Notes: generated by a model not told the origin, from the letters alone. A DNA stretch of 64,000 nucleotides from an uncultured Neglectibacter sp. (GCA_937958185.1 CALFFN010000028.1:62001-126000), one strand, 5' to 3'; positions 8,740 through 17,538 are shown, counted from the first letter of the stretch. Numbers and translations: made by a program.

Positions 8740-10569
8740 TTAAGAACGGAACACGGTCTCCGCGCTTTCTGTCTCGAACTGCTTATTGTACAGGTCGGCG
8801 TAGTAGCCGTTCTGCTGCATCAGCTCGGCATGGGTACCGCGCTCGATAATCTTGCCGCCGCGCACCACCAGGATCATGTCCGCTTTCCGAATGGTGGACA
8901 GCCGGTGGGCAATGAGGAAGGACGTGCGCCCGGTCAGCAGGGTGGAAATGGCTTCCTGGATCAGCGCTTCCGTTTCCGTGTCGATGGAGGCGGTGGCTTC
9001 GTCCAAAACGAATATCTTCGGGTTTGCAAGCACGGCGCGGGCAAAGGACACCAGCTGCTTTTCGCCGGTGGAAAGCTGTCCGCCGCCCTCGCCCACGTCG
9101 CTGTCATAGCCGTGGTCCATGTGCATGATAAAGTCGTGGGCGTTTACCAGCTTTGCCGCGGCGATGATCTCCTCGTCGGTGGCGTCCAGCTTGCCGTAGC
9201 GGATATTTTCCTTGACGGAGCCGGAGAACAGGTGGGGCGTTTGCAGCACATAGCCGATGTTGCTGTGCAGCCACAGCATACTGCGCTCCCTGTAGTCCCT
9301 GCCGTCGATCAGGATACGCCCGCCGGTGGGCTCAAAGAACCGGCACGCCAGGTTGACCAGGGTGGATTTTCCCGCCCCCGTCTCGCCCACAATTGCCACA
9401 GTGGTTCCCGCGGGCACTTCCAGATCAAAGTGCTCCAGCACGTTTTCCGTGCCGTCGGGGTAGCGGAAGGTCACATCGTCAAAAACGATGCTGCCCTCAA
9501 GGGGTTCCCAGTTTTCCCGCTTGGGGTCAAGGGAAGTCCCGTACTTTTCAATGACCTCCGGGCTGTCCGTGATCTCCGGCTGCAGCTCCATCAAAGCGGT
9601 CACGCGCTCGATGTTCGCCTGGGTGGAAATGAAGTTGGAGATGGTTCCCGCCAGGTTCTGCACCGGCTCGGCGATCATCAGGGCGTAGTTGACAAAGATG
9701 GTCAGCTCGCCGATGGTGATAAGGTCCCCCAGCACCATGGTGCCGCCGCCGGTGATGACAAAGCTCACCGCCAGTGCGGTCAGCAGACCGATCAGCGGAA
9801 CATACACGGCGCTGAGCATAACGGAGCGAATGGTGGTGCTCTTCATGCGCCCGGTAACTTCCTGGAACTTTTCCGTGTTTTTATCCTCGATCACCAGCGT
9901 TTTCGAGGTCTTCGCGCCGGAGATACCCTCGTTGTAGTGCCGGGTGATCTCGGCGTTGATCTTTCTCGCCTGCCGGTTCACCGCCAGAATGCGTTTCTGG
10001 AAGTACAGAGTCAGCAGTACGATAAAGGGCACCACCACAATGACCAGCAGCGCCAGCTTCCAGTTCAGGACCAGCATGACCCCCATGCAGCCCAGAACAT
10101 AGATCGTGCTGTAAAACACGTCTACAATGCTCCATGCCAGGGCGTCGCTGATCCGGCTGGTATCGCTCATGACCCGCGCCATGATGGTTCCCACCGGGGT
10201 CTGGTTATAATAGGAAAAGCTCAGGGTCTGCAAGTGGGTGAACAGCTTTTCCCGCATATCCCGGTTCAATCTGACCTCTACCCCAATGCCGTTGCGCCCC
10301 ATGAGCATGGTGGAGCAGGTGACGATCAGCACCAGCAGCAGGTACAGCAGCGCAAAGGGCAGAAGCCCCTCGTGGCTGCGGGGCGTAATGAAATTGTCCA
10401 CCGCGTAGCCGGTCATCAGGGTATAACAAATATCAATGGCAGCCGAAACTACCATCGCTGTGCCTAACAGCACCAGTTTCTTTCTATAAGGCTTCAAAAA
10501 GGGAAGTATTTTCGCCCATATCTTCAGGGAAAAGCCTGAACCCTTTTTTTCCTGTGTCGTGTTTTCCAT
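8740..10569 (-). CDS. heterodimeric ABC exporter, subunit B
   Basis: 609-aa fused permease-ATPase (type IV/B family half-transporter). About 330 N-terminal residues form the six-helix exporter domain; the C-terminal ATPase has Walker A GETGAGKST, a non-standard signature LSTGEKQ and Walker B FVLDEATASID with the catalytic Glu intact. Its partner upstream carries the complementary defects, so this half supplies the competent Walker B of the canonical site. Such pairs (BmrCD, LmrCD, YheHI) export drugs or amphiphiles. The start has GGAGG six nucleotides ahead of the ATG. Confidence 0.92.
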   Translation of the reverse strand: MENTTQEKKGSGFSLKIWAKILPFLKPYRKKLVLLGTAMVVSAAIDICYTLMTGYAVDNFITPRSHEGLLPFALLYLLLVLIVTCSTMLMGRNGIGVEVRLNRDMREKLFTHLQTLSFSYYNQTPVGTIMARVMSDTSRISDALAWSIVDVFYSTIYVLGCMGVMLVLNWKLALLVIVVVPFIVLLTLYFQKRILAVNRQARKINAEITRHYNEGISGAKTSKTLVIEDKNTEKFQEVTGRMKSTTIRSVMLSAVYVPLIGLLTALAVSFVITGGGTMVLGDLITIGELTIFVNYALMIAEPVQNLAGTISNFISTQANIERVTALMELQPEITDSPEVIEKYGTSLDPKRENWEPLEGSIVFDDVTFRYPDGTENVLEHFDLEVPAGTTVAIVGETGAGKSTLVNLACRFFEPTGGRILIDGRDYRERSMLWLHSNIGYVLQTPHLFSGSVKENIRYGKLDATDEEIIAAAKLVNAHDFIMHMDHGYDSDVGEGGGQLSTGEKQLVSFARAVLANPKIFVLDEATASIDTETEALIQEAISTLLTGRTSFLIAHRLSTIRKADMILVVRGGKIIERGTHAELMQQNGYYADLYNKQFETESAETVFRS

Positions 10570-10584
10570 AGTTCCTCCAACAAA

Positions 10585-10612
10585 TCTCTAACAACTAATA
10601 ACGAATAACTGA
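10585..10612. repeat. TTAGTTGTTAG-type micro-repeat
   Basis: Minus strand reads AGTTATTCGTTATTAG then TTGTTAG, between the two ABC genes; one of about eight such micro-repeats in the window. Confidence 0.65.
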
Positions 10613-10660
10613 TTTCAGGAAGCAGCTTCGTCCTCGGTGCTGCCATTTCCGATTAGGCGA

Positions 10661-10695
10661 AGAAGCCCGGTGCTTTTGCGGAGCAAAAGAGAAGC
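10661..10695. repeat. dispersed 35-bp palindromic element
   Basis: The reverse complement matches 32 of 35 bases of a segment present in each of the three GNAT-upstream repeats (first copy 14235-14269). Its centre is a CTTTTGC / GCAAAAG stem. It lies in the 171-bp gap between the two exporter genes. Confidence 0.6.
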
Positions 10696-10740
10696 ATTTC
10701 AGGAAGAAAACCGCAGGCTTTCTTCTGCTCAGAGGGTTCT

Positions 10741-12573
10741 TCAGGAGGCAACACCGTCTTCGGTGTTGCCTTTCTGCATATCAAAAATGCGCTTGTAAAT
10801 GCCGTCCTGCCGGATCAGTTCCTGATGGGTCCCCATCTGGGAAACACGCCCCTTATCCAGCACGATGATCTGGTCGGCGTTCATCAGGGTGGTGATACGG
10901 TGGGCGATCAAAATCGTGGTGCCATGGACGTTTTCCCTGATGGACTGGCGTATTTTCGCGTCCGTTTCCATATCCACGGCGGAAAGGGAGTCGTCAAACA
11001 CCTTGATGGGCGTGTCCTGCATAAGCATACGGGCAATGGCAACGCGCTGCTTCTGCCCGCCGGAAATGGTAACGCCCCGCTCGCCGATAGGCGTTTCGTA
11101 GCCCTGGGCGAAATTCTCGATGGCGTCGTCAATGACTGCCATGCGGGCGTAATGCCGTACCGTCTCAATATCCTGCCGGTTGGCGCCGTCCGCAATGCTC
11201 TCCCGGAAGGTCTTGGAGAACAGGAAAGGCTCCTGCAGCACGATGCCGATATTTTTCCGCAGGTGGGAACGCTTGATCTTTCGGATATCCACACCGTCCA
11301 CGGTGATGGTGCCGTCGCCCTCCGGCAGGTCGTACAGCCGGTCCAGCAGGTACATCAGGGTGGACTTTCCGCTGCCTGTCGCGCCCAAAATGCCAAAGGT
11401 GCTTCCCGCCTTGATGGTAAAGGAAACGTCCTCCAGCACCCCGGCGGAGCTGTCGGGATAGTGGAAATTCACATGGTCGAACACAATATTGCCCCTGATC
11501 TCCGGCTCCTGGGCGTCGGGGGCGTCCTGCTCCTCCTCCGCGTCCAGAATGTCGAACAGGCGGGTGGAGCTGATGGAGGTCTTGGAAAGCTCTCCCAGCA
11601 GGCGCCCAAGGCTCCTGGTGGGCCAGACCAGCATGGCGTTGTAGGCGGTAAAGGCAAGGTACTCGCCCTCGGTCAGGCTGCCGCTTTCCACGAAAAACAC
11701 ACCGGCGACCAGCACCACCAGCACCTGGAGCCCGGCAAGGAAATCGCCCAGACCCCAGTTGATGCCCATGATATTGCCGAGCTTTGCCCAGTAATCGGTA
11801 TATTCCCGGTTCTTTTTGTTGAAGCGGTCGATCTCGAACCGCTCCCTGCCGAACGCCCGCACCACCCGGACGCCGGTGAGGTTTTCCTGCACCATGGCGG
11901 TAAGCTCGCCCTCTGTCTCGTCCGCTTTCTGGAACCGCTTGCCCTGTATCACGAAGAATACCAGGGAAAGCCCTACGGACAGGGGGATAAAGCACAGCAC
12001 CACCAGGGAAAGCTGGGCGTTCATGGAGAACATCAGCACCATGGACACCGCCATCAGCAGCAGCACGCGGATACAGCCCATGAGCTGGTCGTTCACAAAG
12101 TTGCGGACCAGGTCCAGGTCGTTGGTGCAGCGCTGAATGATCTCGCCGGTCTGGTGGGAATTGTGCCAGGCGTAGGGCAGCCGCTGAATGTGGTCAAAAA
12201 GCCTGTTGCGAATGCGCGCCACCGTGCCCTCGCAGCCCTTGGCAAGATTCATGCGGTAGGCATAGTTGGACAAGCCGCCGATGGCGGCAAACAGCAGAGA
12301 CGCCGCCGCGCAGATCACGATATGCGTCCGCAGCATTTCCCGCCCGCCGATGGCGTTGATAAAGTTTACCAGAAAGCCGGGCAGGTTAAAGGGATTGTCG
12401 TTGATGACCGAGTCCACCGTCACACGAATGACCTGCGGGGTCATATAGTTGGCGACGACAGAGATCACGATCATCAGCAGCGCCAGCACGAAATTTCCCC
12501 GGAATCCCTTGGTAAAGGGGAAAAACCGCAGAATGCTGGACTTTTTCTTTGTTTCAGTCTGATTCTTTTTCAT
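10741..12573 (-). CDS. heterodimeric ABC exporter, subunit A (degenerate site)
   Basis: 610-aa half-transporter, first gene of the exporter pair. After a six-helix exporter domain comes an ATPase with Walker A GATGSGKST, canonical signature ISGGQKQR and Walker B KVFDDSLSAVD, where Asp replaces the catalytic Glu. This Asp is diagnostic for the degenerate half of heterodimeric multidrug exporters such as BmrC/YheI. The gene follows a leader with a promoter, an ORF and an intrinsic terminator, suggesting inducible expression like B. subtilis bmrBCD. The substrate is unknown. Confidence 0.92.
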   Translation of the reverse strand: MKKNQTETKKKSSILRFFPFTKGFRGNFVLALLMIVISVVANYMTPQVIRVTVDSVINDNPFNLPGFLVNFINAIGGREMLRTHIVICAAASLLFAAIGGLSNYAYRMNLAKGCEGTVARIRNRLFDHIQRLPYAWHNSHQTGEIIQRCTNDLDLVRNFVNDQLMGCIRVLLLMAVSMVLMFSMNAQLSLVVLCFIPLSVGLSLVFFVIQGKRFQKADETEGELTAMVQENLTGVRVVRAFGRERFEIDRFNKKNREYTDYWAKLGNIMGINWGLGDFLAGLQVLVVLVAGVFFVESGSLTEGEYLAFTAYNAMLVWPTRSLGRLLGELSKTSISSTRLFDILDAEEEQDAPDAQEPEIRGNIVFDHVNFHYPDSSAGVLEDVSFTIKAGSTFGILGATGSGKSTLMYLLDRLYDLPEGDGTITVDGVDIRKIKRSHLRKNIGIVLQEPFLFSKTFRESIADGANRQDIETVRHYARMAVIDDAIENFAQGYETPIGERGVTISGGQKQRVAIARMLMQDTPIKVFDDSLSAVDMETDAKIRQSIRENVHGTTILIAHRITTLMNADQIIVLDKGRVSQMGTHQELIRQDGIYKRIFDMQKGNTEDGVAS

Positions 12574-12585
12574 AGGATAACGCTT

Positions 12586-12795
12586 TCATTCCTCTTCTCT
12601 ATGTTCCAATAGTTCCTTTTGTCCCCGCTTTTCTTCCTGTGGGCATATGGGAAAATCCCCCCAACTAAATTTTCCCGGATACAAAAAAGGCGGCGGCAGG
12701 CTCTCCCCGAAAGCCTGCCGTCCCCCCACTAGGCAAAAAGCAAGCCAAAACAGAGGGTGCAGCTCTGCACTCTCCTGCGCCGGGCAAGAGTTCAC
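12586..12795 (-). CDS. putative leader ORF of the ABC exporter operon, 69 aa
   Basis: GTG start five nucleotides after GGGGAG, only about 28 nt from the predicted transcription start. It encodes 69 residues (MNSCPAQESAELHPLF...) with no family resemblance, and reads straight through the terminator hairpin at 12683-12722. It stops 12 bp before the ATG of exporter subunit A, and its last codons provide that gene's GAGGAA. This is the layout of leader peptides that control drug-exporter operons by translation-dependent attenuation (B. subtilis bmrB). Whether it is translated is inferred. Confidence 0.45.
   Translation of the reverse strand: MNSCPAQESAELHPLFWLAFCLVGGRQAFGESLPPPFLYPGKFSWGDFPICPQEEKRGQKELLEHREEE
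12683..12722 (-). terminator. intrinsic terminator (attenuator) in exporter leader
   Basis: On the minus strand ACGGCAGGCT pairs with AGCCTGCCG across a 9-nt loop, followed by CCTTTTTTG. It lies 110 bp ahead of the first exporter gene and inside the leader ORF, so ribosome position could decide read-through. Confidence 0.75.
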
Positions 12796-12829
12796 GGTTT
12801 CTCCCCGGCATGGTAACGACGGTATTTTT

Positions 12830-12858
12830 ATGCTATCATGTCATCGGTCAAAAGTCAA
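12830..12858 (-). promoter_or_regulatory. sigma-A promoter of ABC exporter operon
   Basis: Minus strand TTGACT (12858-12853), 17-bp spacer, TAGCAT (12835-12830). Start of transcription expected near 12823, giving a leader of about 250 nt. The rest of the gap up to 13138 shows no convincing gene; small ORFs there lack ribosome binding sites. Confidence 0.7.
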
Positions 12859-13138
12859 CAGGATTTTTTGTAAAATCTTCATAGAATTTTTACAACTGGG
12901 CTTTCCCTCCGGCTTGCCTTTTTCCCCCGGCTGAAGTATACTGAAAAAACAGAAGCAAGCGGAAATCCCCGGCTTTCCCGAAGAGGTTCTCGTGAGATGT
13001 AATGGATAAAAGGTGGTTCCACCAACGAATACATTCCATAGTCGGCGGTCCATTTGTGACAGAAGGGATAGAGCATCGTTCGGATTGATGGTATCCCCTG
13101 TTCGTATCAATTTGACAAACCGGGAGCTGTGAAATTAT

Positions 13139-14122
13139 ATGGGCTTTCTTTCGTTCCATGAAAAATATTACATGAAAGCGGTGCAACGGCTTGAAAGCAG
13201 ACCGCTTTCTTCAGCTGATGTTTATGAAGCTAAGCAGTTACTGAAGATTCTTGATGACCTTGCGGACGAAGGATACCTGGAGCTGAATGATTATCTGGAA
13301 AGCAAGTATTCCTGTCTTTCTCGGCTGCACAGGGTAATAAAGAGCGCCGGTGGGGAACCGTTTCAGGTCGATCAAAGCAGACTGCCGGAAACAACGTACG
13401 GCGGCACGGAATACGAGCTCGTGTCGGTGATGGAGAAGATACAAAAAGAGGCGGCTTTTCAGGAAATTTGCTCCAAAAACGAATTTTTAGCGGGCATTCG
13501 GGATTACTGCGACTGGATAGGCCATGAGGAGGAAACCGCGTACATCTTCCTGTTCAGAGATTCGCTTTTGCCATATTTGTACTATCAAAGCAGGGGCAGA
13601 AAACACCTGTATGCGTGGATCATCAGCCGCAGCTTTTTGAGGGATATATCGGGTGTGGAAGATATAGATGACGCTATCCGGCTGCCGATTTACGAAGCTC
13701 TTGAATATGGTCATATTTCTTTCGATGATTACCACTCCTACTGCAAAGAGCAAATGCTGGCGGTACTGGAACAGCACGGAAAACTGAAAGACCTGCTTTC
13801 CCGTCTTCTTTCTTCCGTGAAAGAAAAGAAAATCGTAGTGGTAGAATCCGGTTACTGCGGCACCATGCCGATGATGCTCAGCGCCCTGGATAACAGAGTG
13901 ACATTCAAATTATATACAACGGCGCCATATCTATATAAAACATACGAAAATCATGCCTATTGCAAAAAGTACGAAGACATTCGCAAATTTGAAACCCTTT
14001 ATAGCCAGAACCTTCTGCTGCGGTATTCCTCATTTCGTGAAAATCAATTTTATGTGACGATAGCAGAAAATCAAACCGTACGGAAGCAGGCATTGATGGA
14101 AATGAAATACTTCACAGCTTGA
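13139..14122 (+). CDS. hypothetical protein, 327 aa
   Basis: I do not recognise the family. It is a soluble-looking protein without signal peptide or membrane segments. It has an N-terminal helical part (MKAVQRLESRPLSSADVYEAKQ...), a central Tyr-rich part, and a strand-turn motif VVVESGYCGTMPMMLSAL near residue 240 that looks like a nucleotide- or phosphate-binding loop. A weak GGGAG lies 12 nt upstream of the ATG; a promoter-like TTGACA at 13112 with TTATAT at 13135 would place transcription start at the ATG itself, so the true start may be MKAVQRLES 33 bp downstream. Composition is more AT-rich than the neighbours, compatible with transfer. Confidence 0.6.
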   Translation: MGFLSFHEKYYMKAVQRLESRPLSSADVYEAKQLLKILDDLADEGYLELNDYLESKYSCLSRLHRVIKSAGGEPFQVDQSRLPETTYGGTEYELVSVMEKIQKEAAFQEICSKNEFLAGIRDYCDWIGHEEETAYIFLFRDSLLPYLYYQSRGRKHLYAWIISRSFLRDISGVEDIDDAIRLPIYEALEYGHISFDDYHSYCKEQMLAVLEQHGKLKDLLSRLLSSVKEKKIVVVESGYCGTMPMMLSALDNRVTFKLYTTAPYLYKTYENHAYCKKYEDIRKFETLYSQNLLLRYSSFRENQFYVTIAENQTVRKQALMEMKYFTA

Positions 14123-14180
14123 CAGATTCCAGTTTGCTGTGAGATTTTACTTGGGCAAAATCCCCCTTGACAGAGGTTCT

Positions 14181-14520
14181 TATGGTATAATGATCGCAGA
14201 GCGATCATCACGGAGAACCCCTGAACCGCAATGCGCTTCCCTTTTGCTCTGCAAAAGTACCGGGCTTCTCCAAGCAGTGGGCGCATTCTGCGCCTATGGT
14301 ACAATGATCGCAAGCGATCATCACGGAGAACCCCTGAACCGCAATGCGGTTCCCTTTTGCTCTGCAAAAGTACCGGGCTTCTCCAAGCAGTGGGCGCATT
14401 CTGCGCCTATGGTATAATGATCGCAAGCGATCATCACGGAGAACCCCTGAACCGTAATGCGGTTCCCTTTTGCTCTGCAAAAGTACCGGGCTTCTCCAAA
14501 CAGTGGGCGCATTCTGCGCC
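14181..14520. repeat. three tandem 113/114-bp palindrome-rich repeats
   Basis: Units at 14181-14294, 14295-14407 and 14408-14520 are nearly identical. Each begins TATGGTATAAT (TACAAT in unit 2), so units 1 and 3 carry a TGnTATAAT extended -10. Each then contains four small hairpins: ATGATCGC/GCGATCAT, CCGCA/TGCGG, CTTTTGC/GCAAAAG and GGCGCA/TGCGCC. The next base after unit 3 restarts as TATGGTATAT at the beginning of the GNAT gene, so the array behaves like an insertion duplicated at its target. This array fills most of the 400-bp gap before the GNAT gene. Confidence 0.9.
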
Positions 14521-14521
14521 T

Positions 14522-15037
14522 ATGGTATATGAAGAGTTGCTGATCCGCGATATGGAGCAGCGCGATGCAAAAATCATTTCCGATGAGGAAACAGCCCAGG
14601 GCTGGCAGCAGACAATCGAAAAGTACGAAATGAGGTTACAGCATCAGGCAGAAGGAAAATGTATTGCGCTGGTCGCAGAGTACCTCGGCAATCCGGCAGG
14701 GTATGTCCATGTCTATCCAAGCCCTGATGTGGGCGCGTTTGCAAATCAGGGCTGTCCTGAAATCGTAGATTTTGGCGTGCTGGTAAAATATCGCAGAAAA
14801 GGGATCGGCAGTAAGCTTATGGACGTGGCTGAGCAAATCGCCTCTGCATATTCTGATGTGGTTTCTCTGGGCGTGGGGCTGCACTGCGGCTACGGAAACG
14901 CGCAGCGAATGTATGTTATGCGGGGTTATATTCCCGACGGCACCGGCGTATGGTACGGCGATAAGATTTGTGAGCCAAATGCAATGTGCCGTAATGACGA
15001 TGATTTGATACTGTATTTATCGAAAAAATTAAGGTAA
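14522..15037 (+). CDS. GNAT family N-acetyltransferase with repeat array at its start
   Basis: 171-aa acyltransferase. The domain runs from LLIRDMEQRDAKIISDEE to the end, with pantetheine loop VLVKYRRKGIGSKLMDVAE and C-terminal YGNAQRMYVMRGYIPDG. The ATG chosen (MVYEELLIRDM) is the last codon that keeps the family N-terminus; it has no ribosome binding site because the repeat array ends immediately before it. An open frame continues upstream through the repeats for about 97 more codons, but that sequence is repeat-encoded and low-confidence. Expression may have been altered by the array. Confidence 0.8.
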   Translation: MVYEELLIRDMEQRDAKIISDEETAQGWQQTIEKYEMRLQHQAEGKCIALVAEYLGNPAGYVHVYPSPDVGAFANQGCPEIVDFGVLVKYRRKGIGSKLMDVAEQIASAYSDVVSLGVGLHCGYGNAQRMYVMRGYIPDGTGVWYGDKICEPNAMCRNDDDLILYLSKKLR

Positions 15038-15082
15038 TATTTTTCCTGCTGGAAAAATTCCAATATCTGGAGGGGGCTTTCC

Positions 15083-15760
15083 ATGTCTAACGAAAAAAAG
15101 GAACGTCGGCTGGAAAAACGCCGGTTTTTAGGGCTGCCGAAATATACCCTGGGGGAGGAAATTTTTTCCGCCGTTTCCCATGGGGTATCGGCGCTGTTCG
15201 CTGTGGCGGCGCTGGTGCTGCTCCTTGTTTTCTGCGAAAAAACGCCGAAGCGTGTGGTCTCCGTTTCCATTTACGGCGCCACCATGATCTTGCTCTACAC
15301 CGTGTCCACCATCTATCACGCTCTGGGGCTGAACCGGGCGAAGGTGGTGTTCCGTTCCCTGGACCACTGCACCATCTTCCTGCTCATCGCCGGGACTTAC
15401 ACCCCCATCACCCTGGTATGTTTGGGCGGCGCGTGGGGCTGGTCGCTGTTTGGCGTGGTCTGGGGCGCGGCGGTGCTGGGCGTGGTGCTGAACGCCGTCA
15501 GCGTGGAGCGGTTCAAGATCGTTTCCATGGTGTGCTACCTTGCCATGGGCTGGGTAGTGGTGATCGCCATGAAGCCCGTCATGGCGCACCTTTCCTCCGT
15601 GGGCTTCTGGTGCCTGCTTGCCGGAGGGCTGTGCTACACCTTCGGCGCGATCCTCTACGGCGTGGGCAAAAAAATCCCCTATATCCATTCGGTGTTCCAC
15701 CTGTTTGTCCTCGCCGGCAGCGTTCTCCATACCGTGTGTGTGTACCAGATCGTGAAATGA
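15083..15760 (+). CDS. hemolysin III family (PAQR-like) membrane protein
   Basis: 225-aa, seven-helix protein of the hemolysin III/YqfA family, which belongs to the CREST superfamily of putative membrane hydrolases. Conserved residues are visible: EEIFSAVSHGVSA near the N-terminus, YHALG, the LDHCTIFLLIAGTYTP core and the C-terminal HSVFHLFVLAGSVLH His pair, thought to ligate a metal. Good ribosome binding site (GGAGGGGGCTTTCC). Despite the name, members are not proven toxins. A strong terminator follows. Confidence 0.92.
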   Translation: MSNEKKERRLEKRRFLGLPKYTLGEEIFSAVSHGVSALFAVAALVLLLVFCEKTPKRVVSVSIYGATMILLYTVSTIYHALGLNRAKVVFRSLDHCTIFLLIAGTYTPITLVCLGGAWGWSLFGVVWGAAVLGVVLNAVSVERFKIVSMVCYLAMGWVVVIAMKPVMAHLSSVGFWCLLAGGLCYTFGAILYGVGKKIPYIHSVFHLFVLAGSVLHTVCVYQIVK

Positions 15761-15772
15761 TTTTTCAGAGAC

Positions 15773-15807
15773 AAAAAAGCAGGGCAGCACTCGCTGCCCT
15801 GCTTTTT
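15773..15807 (+). terminator. intrinsic terminator after hemolysin III gene
   Basis: AGCAGGGCAGC / GCTGCCCTGCT stem with a 4-nt loop, A6 before and T5 after; usable in both directions, so it also terminates the GH39 gene from the other side. Confidence 0.9.
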
Positions 15808-15833
15808 GCTGGTTCCCTTTTTGTTGCTCAGCC

Positions 15834-17402
15834 TTACGTCTGTATCTCTACAAAATAGATATCGTTGACGCCCAGGGCGGCGGAGACAACTGCCTCGCCG
15901 TTGTCCCATGTGAAGTCCCAGGGTTCCTTTTTCATGGAGGTGGCAGCTTTCAGCGCTTCCACCTCCTGGGGGTTCATATCCTGCGGCTGCCCCATTTCCT
16001 CCCAGAGCTTCAGCGGGTTGCAGTGCTCCTCGTCGATTCTGGACACCGTGACCCCGCGGGGCTTTTTTTCGCATTCCACCCGGAGGGTAACGGGCTCCTT
16101 GGGCAAATCCAGATTCTTCATTTTCTGGCGGAACAGCAGCACCTGCGTGGTTTCTCCCTTGCGGAAGGCGGCAATGCCGATCTCCCCCTTTGTGGCGTCC
16201 CCGCCCAGGTCAAGGCGCTGGTCCCCGGCTTCCGCCAGCAGCTTCATGCCGTAAAATACCGGCTTCGGCACGCCGTCCTGTGTCAGCATGCCGAACCCGC
16301 CGTGGAACGGCTGGGGGAAAGGGTGCAGCTCTTCAAAAATATCGCTGAAGCACCAGATGCTGGAGCCTGTCACAGCGTCCGCCGTGTCCAATGCGGCTTT
16401 CACATCGTAAGCCGCCACCTTTCTGGTATCGTTGGTATAGGAGGAGAACCCGGCGTTTTCATTCCACTCGGTGTAGTACACCGGCAGACCCTTTGCCTGC
16501 TCCTGTACCACGGCGGAATTGCGGAAAAAGACGTCGTTGGGGATATCCCGGGCTTCGGACTGGTCGGGCATGATCGCCCGTTGACCGCCGAGGAAGCTTT
16601 TCTCCTGCACGGCGCTGAGGTCCGGCATTTCAAAATGAAATTCCGGCTGCCCGCCGCCTTCCATATCCCCCTGATCCTCCACGCCGCCCAGCGGGTCTCC
16701 GGCATATTGGTGAGTCGTGACGAAATCCACAGGTACGTGGTTTTTTTCGCAGAACTCCACAAAGGAGCGCACCCACTTGCTGCCGCTGGTGGCAGGTCCG
16801 CCCACCTTGATTTTTTCGTCCACTTCCTTGACAGCGCGGGCGGTCACCTCGTAAAGCTTAAAATATTCGTCCCTGGTGCCGGAGAAAAATACGGGCAGGT
16901 CCGGCTCGTTCCAGACCTCAAAATACCATGTCCGCACCTCTTCCCCGCCATAGCGGTGGATCAGGAACCGCAGGAACGCTTTGATGTACTCTGCCCACGC
17001 GCCGTAATCCGCCGGAGGAGAGATCACGGGCTTGTAAAAGAACATTCCCCGGTCGTCCCGGGCTGCCAGCTTACCGGGCATAAAGCCCAGCTCGACAAAG
17101 GGCTTCATGCCCGCAGCCAGCACGTTGTCATATGCCACGCCGCAGGCGCGGAAGCTCTGCTCGGTGAACTGCTCCGCCCCGGGGAACGGCATCAGGTCCG
17201 CCAGGGTGTGGAGCGTGTTCATATCATCGTTGAATATCCCGTGAAAGCGCACCCGCTCGATACCCAATTCCTCGTGGATAAATTTCAGCTGCCGGGTGTA
17301 ATCGGTGCGCAGCGCCAGAGCAGCGTGACCGCTGCCCACGCAGAACTGCCAATGCTTTTTGTGGGGATATGCTTTGCAATCCCTTGCAATCGTAACTTCC
17401 AT
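15834..17402 (-). CDS. glycoside hydrolase family 39 (beta-xylosidase-like)
   Basis: 522-aa cytosolic retaining glycosidase. The GH39 pattern is clear: acid/base Glu166 in WNEPD and nucleophile Glu312 in YYTEWNE, inside a TIM barrel, with a C-terminal beta domain from about residue 430. Family members release xylose or related sugars from xylo-oligosaccharides. No signal peptide, so imported oligosaccharides are the likely substrate. GGAGGAAACAAC precedes the ATG. The esterase gene lies directly upstream on the same strand, suggesting joint hemicellulose use. Confidence 0.9.
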   Translation of the reverse strand: MEVTIARDCKAYPHKKHWQFCVGSGHAALALRTDYTRQLKFIHEELGIERVRFHGIFNDDMNTLHTLADLMPFPGAEQFTEQSFRACGVAYDNVLAAGMKPFVELGFMPGKLAARDDRGMFFYKPVISPPADYGAWAEYIKAFLRFLIHRYGGEEVRTWYFEVWNEPDLPVFFSGTRDEYFKLYEVTARAVKEVDEKIKVGGPATSGSKWVRSFVEFCEKNHVPVDFVTTHQYAGDPLGGVEDQGDMEGGGQPEFHFEMPDLSAVQEKSFLGGQRAIMPDQSEARDIPNDVFFRNSAVVQEQAKGLPVYYTEWNENAGFSSYTNDTRKVAAYDVKAALDTADAVTGSSIWCFSDIFEELHPFPQPFHGGFGMLTQDGVPKPVFYGMKLLAEAGDQRLDLGGDATKGEIGIAAFRKGETTQVLLFRQKMKNLDLPKEPVTLRVECEKKPRGVTVSRIDEEHCNPLKLWEEMGQPQDMNPQEVEALKAATSMKKEPWDFTWDNGEAVVSAALGVNDIYFVEIQT

Positions 17403-17434
17403 GTTGTTTCCTCCACTCTTGCTTAAATTCCCTG

Positions 17435-17457
17435 TCTAACAACTAACGACTAACGAC
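17435..17457. repeat. TTAGTTGTTAG-type micro-repeat
   Basis: Minus strand GTCGTTAGTCGTTAG then TTGTTAG, upstream of the GH39 gene. Confidence 0.6.
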
Positions 17458-17538
17458 CTGCTTCGCCCGACCAGAGCTTTCGTTCCTGATTTGCGCCCCT
17501 GCGGCAGTTCGGAACAGTAGAAAGGAAGCGCGCCCTTC

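Noticed and set aside
8830..10467. Long antisense open frame (545 aa) opposite an ABC exporter gene
   Set aside because: Shadow of GC-rich codon use; the His/Gln/Gly-rich translation matches no family and the opposite strand encodes a clear ABC transporter. The same applies to 10825-12612, 16023-17426, 18553-20589, 20906-22390, 22592-23791 and 32466-34064.
12841..13110. 89-aa minus-strand ORF upstream of the ABC exporter
   Set aside because: No family features and no ribosome binding site; it overlaps the exporter promoter.
14231..14521. N-terminal extension of the GNAT protein encoded by the repeats
   Set aside because: The frame is open only because the repeat lacks stops in it; the encoded residues are repetitive and foreign to the family.
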